Below are positions 63,282 to 64,000 of a stretch of DNA of 64,000 nt, piece by piece. Source of the stretch: Paracoccus aerius. GTDB taxonomy: Bacteria > Pseudomonadota > Alphaproteobacteria > Rhodobacterales > Rhodobacteraceae. Below the pieces are notes generated by a model, which did no database searches, was not told where the DNA came from, and was given only the letters and a program-made list of their open reading frames with translations. The stretch is from contig NZ_BNCL01000002.1 of the NCBI RefSeq assembly GCF_014656455.1, positions 248,001 through 312,000 of the forward strand. The letters run 5' to 3'. The position numbers and the translations under genes were made by a program. The stretch's first letter is position 1. Every line of letters starts with the position of its first letter.

Positions 63282-63842
63282 ATGCAAGACGATAACCTTG
63301 ACCGGATGAAACCCGGCCCCGATCCGTCCCTGCTTCTGGTAGATGATGACGAAATATTCGTCACCCGTCTGGCGCGTGCGATGGAAAAGCGGGGATTTGT
63401 TCCGCGCACGGCCATCAGCGTTGCCTCCGCCCTGGAAATGATCCGCAGCCAGCCCCCGGCCTATGCGGTGGTCGATCTGCGGCTGGAAGATGGCAATGGG
63501 CTGGACGTGGTCGAAGCCCTGCGGGATTTGCGAGAAGATGCCCGGATTATCGTGCTGACAGGATATGGGGCAATTGCGACCGCCGTGGCCGCCGTAAAGA
63601 TGGGCGCCACCGATTATCTGGCTAAACCTGCAGACGCCAATGACGTAACGTCCGCGTTGCTGGCAAAAGGCGAAGCCCTGCCCCCACCGCCCGACAACCT
63701 GATGTCTGCGGACCGGGTAAGATGGGAACATATCCAAAGGGTTTACGAGCAATGCGACCGCAATGTCAGTGAAACGGCACGGCGCCTGCATATGCATCGG
63801 CGGACATTGCAGCGGATCCTTGCCAAGCGCGGTCCAAGATAA
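63282..63842 (+). CDS. regA: Response regulator RegA/PrrA
   Basis: This 186-residue redox response regulator has a receiver domain (SLLLVDDDEIFVTRLARAM; phosphoacceptor Asp in AVVDLRLEDGNGLDV; conserved Lys in YLAKPADANDV). A proline-rich linker follows (GEALPPPPDNL), then a Fis-type helix-turn-helix (NVSETARRLHMHRRTLQRILAKRGPR). In relatives the DNA-binding helix is almost invariant. It controls photosynthesis, respiration, nitrogen or carbon fixation genes depending on the species. ATG 63282 follows AGGAAAG and gives a length that matches known RegA; a longer frame to 63222 is open. Confidence 0.96.
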   Translation: MQDDNLDRMKPGPDPSLLLVDDDEIFVTRLARAMEKRGFVPRTAISVASALEMIRSQPPAYAVVDLRLEDGNGLDVVEALRDLREDARIIVLTGYGAIATAVAAVKMGATDYLAKPADANDVTSALLAKGEALPPPPDNLMSADRVRWEHIQRVYEQCDRNVSETARRLHMHRRTLQRILAKRGPR

Positions 63843-63885
63843 AATCCGATTAAAGCCATCTTGTAATTGAAACTGTCTTGCATCA

Positions 63886-63903
63886 AATTGCTAATTGGCA
63901 ATT
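63886..63903 (+). promoter_or_regulatory. Inverted repeat between regA and hvrA
   Basis: AATTGC (63886-63891) and GCAATT (63898-63903) are perfect arms with a six-base loop, 44 bases after regA and 20 before the hvrA ATG. No T-run follows. It may be an operator for hvrA or a processing hairpin. Confidence 0.3.
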
Positions 63904-63922
63904 CAAGGTGGATGCAAACAAA

Positions 63923-64000
63923 ATGAACTTTGATCTCGACAAGATGACGCTCAAGGAGTTGCGTGATCTTCGGGCTAAACTGGACCGCGCGATTAACTCT
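63923..64000 (+). CDS. hvrA: H-NS-family regulator HvrA (5' end only)
   Basis: The first 26 codons, starting MNFDLDKMTLKELRDL and running off the window, match the N-terminal coiled-coil oligomerisation region of the HvrA/H-NS group of alphaproteobacteria. In Rhodobacter hvrA lies directly downstream of regA and modulates light-responsive and nitrogen genes. Its position here matches that order. The C-terminal DNA-binding domain is outside the window. Confidence 0.8.
   Translation, partial: MNFDLDKMTLKELRDLRAKLDRAINS

Overview
The window looks like chromosome of a GC-rich alphaproteobacterium of the Rhodobacteraceae, possibly Paracoccus-like. The best marker is the right end, where regB diverges from senC-regA-hvrA, the redox-control locus known from Rhodobacter and Paracoccus. 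A VPLPA-type sorting tail, two exact CtrA-type TTAA-N7-TTAA boxes and a fused CysN/CysC fit that placement. I see no rRNA, tRNA, insertion sequence, prophage or CRISPR array. Every full-length gene looks intact, and many are packed with ATGA or TGATG stop/start overlaps.

Layout. 1-4868: the end of tamA and all of tamB (outer-membrane biogenesis). 5053-6345: a secreted CAP-domain protein with RTX repeats. 6640-9487: sulfate activation (cysD, cysNC), preceded on the same strand by a YegD-like Hsp70 (9619-10854). 11000-15207: a PerM/AI-2E-family membrane protein, NhaA, and an SLC13-type permease. 15364-23617: a siderophore-uptake island with ABC importer, TonB-dependent receptor, AraC regulator and siderophore-interacting reductase, but no biosynthesis genes. 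23702-24190: a VPLPA-CTERM surface protein. 24362-26062: an ABC exporter. 26180-32161: glycolate oxidase glcDEF, a divergent GntR regulator and glycerate kinase. 32162-33106: a structured-RNA candidate followed by a Crp/Fnr-type regulator. 33107-42118: a Liv-type ABC importer interleaved with two acyl-CoA-ligase-like genes, and a divergent LysR regulator. 42099-43922: an animal-type haem peroxidase with an AT-rich, hairpin-rich leader. 44167-52210: a seven-gene TRAP-transporter / IclR / thiolase / CoA-ligase / PPC / SDR operon. 52537-59544: a 5-oxoprolinase locus with a biotin carboxylase-BCCP protein, a DUF1445 protein and an NRAMP-like transporter, with a divergent GntR regulator. 59554-64000: a kinase-less PAS protein, then regB, senC, regA and the start of hvrA.

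How the genes fit together. Much of the window pairs uptake with activation of small organic acids: glycolate, an unknown acid imported by the Liv system and ligated to CoA, an unknown acid imported by TRAP, ligated and thiolysed, and 5-oxoproline. Each unit has its own local regulator. Several of these have inverted repeats in the shared promoter region; the clearest is a 21-bp near-perfect palindrome between glcD and its GntR regulator.

Most worth following up: the TRAP/PPC operon (44167-52210); the biotin-linked oxoprolinase locus (52537-58637); the branched RNA structure with a U-tract before the Crp/Fnr gene (32257-32364); the PaaK-like protein without a recognisable SSGTTG loop (33107-34288); and the two CtrA boxes (24277-24292, 61165-61179). 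Function assignments rest on reading the sequence and knowledge of the families. No database search was run.
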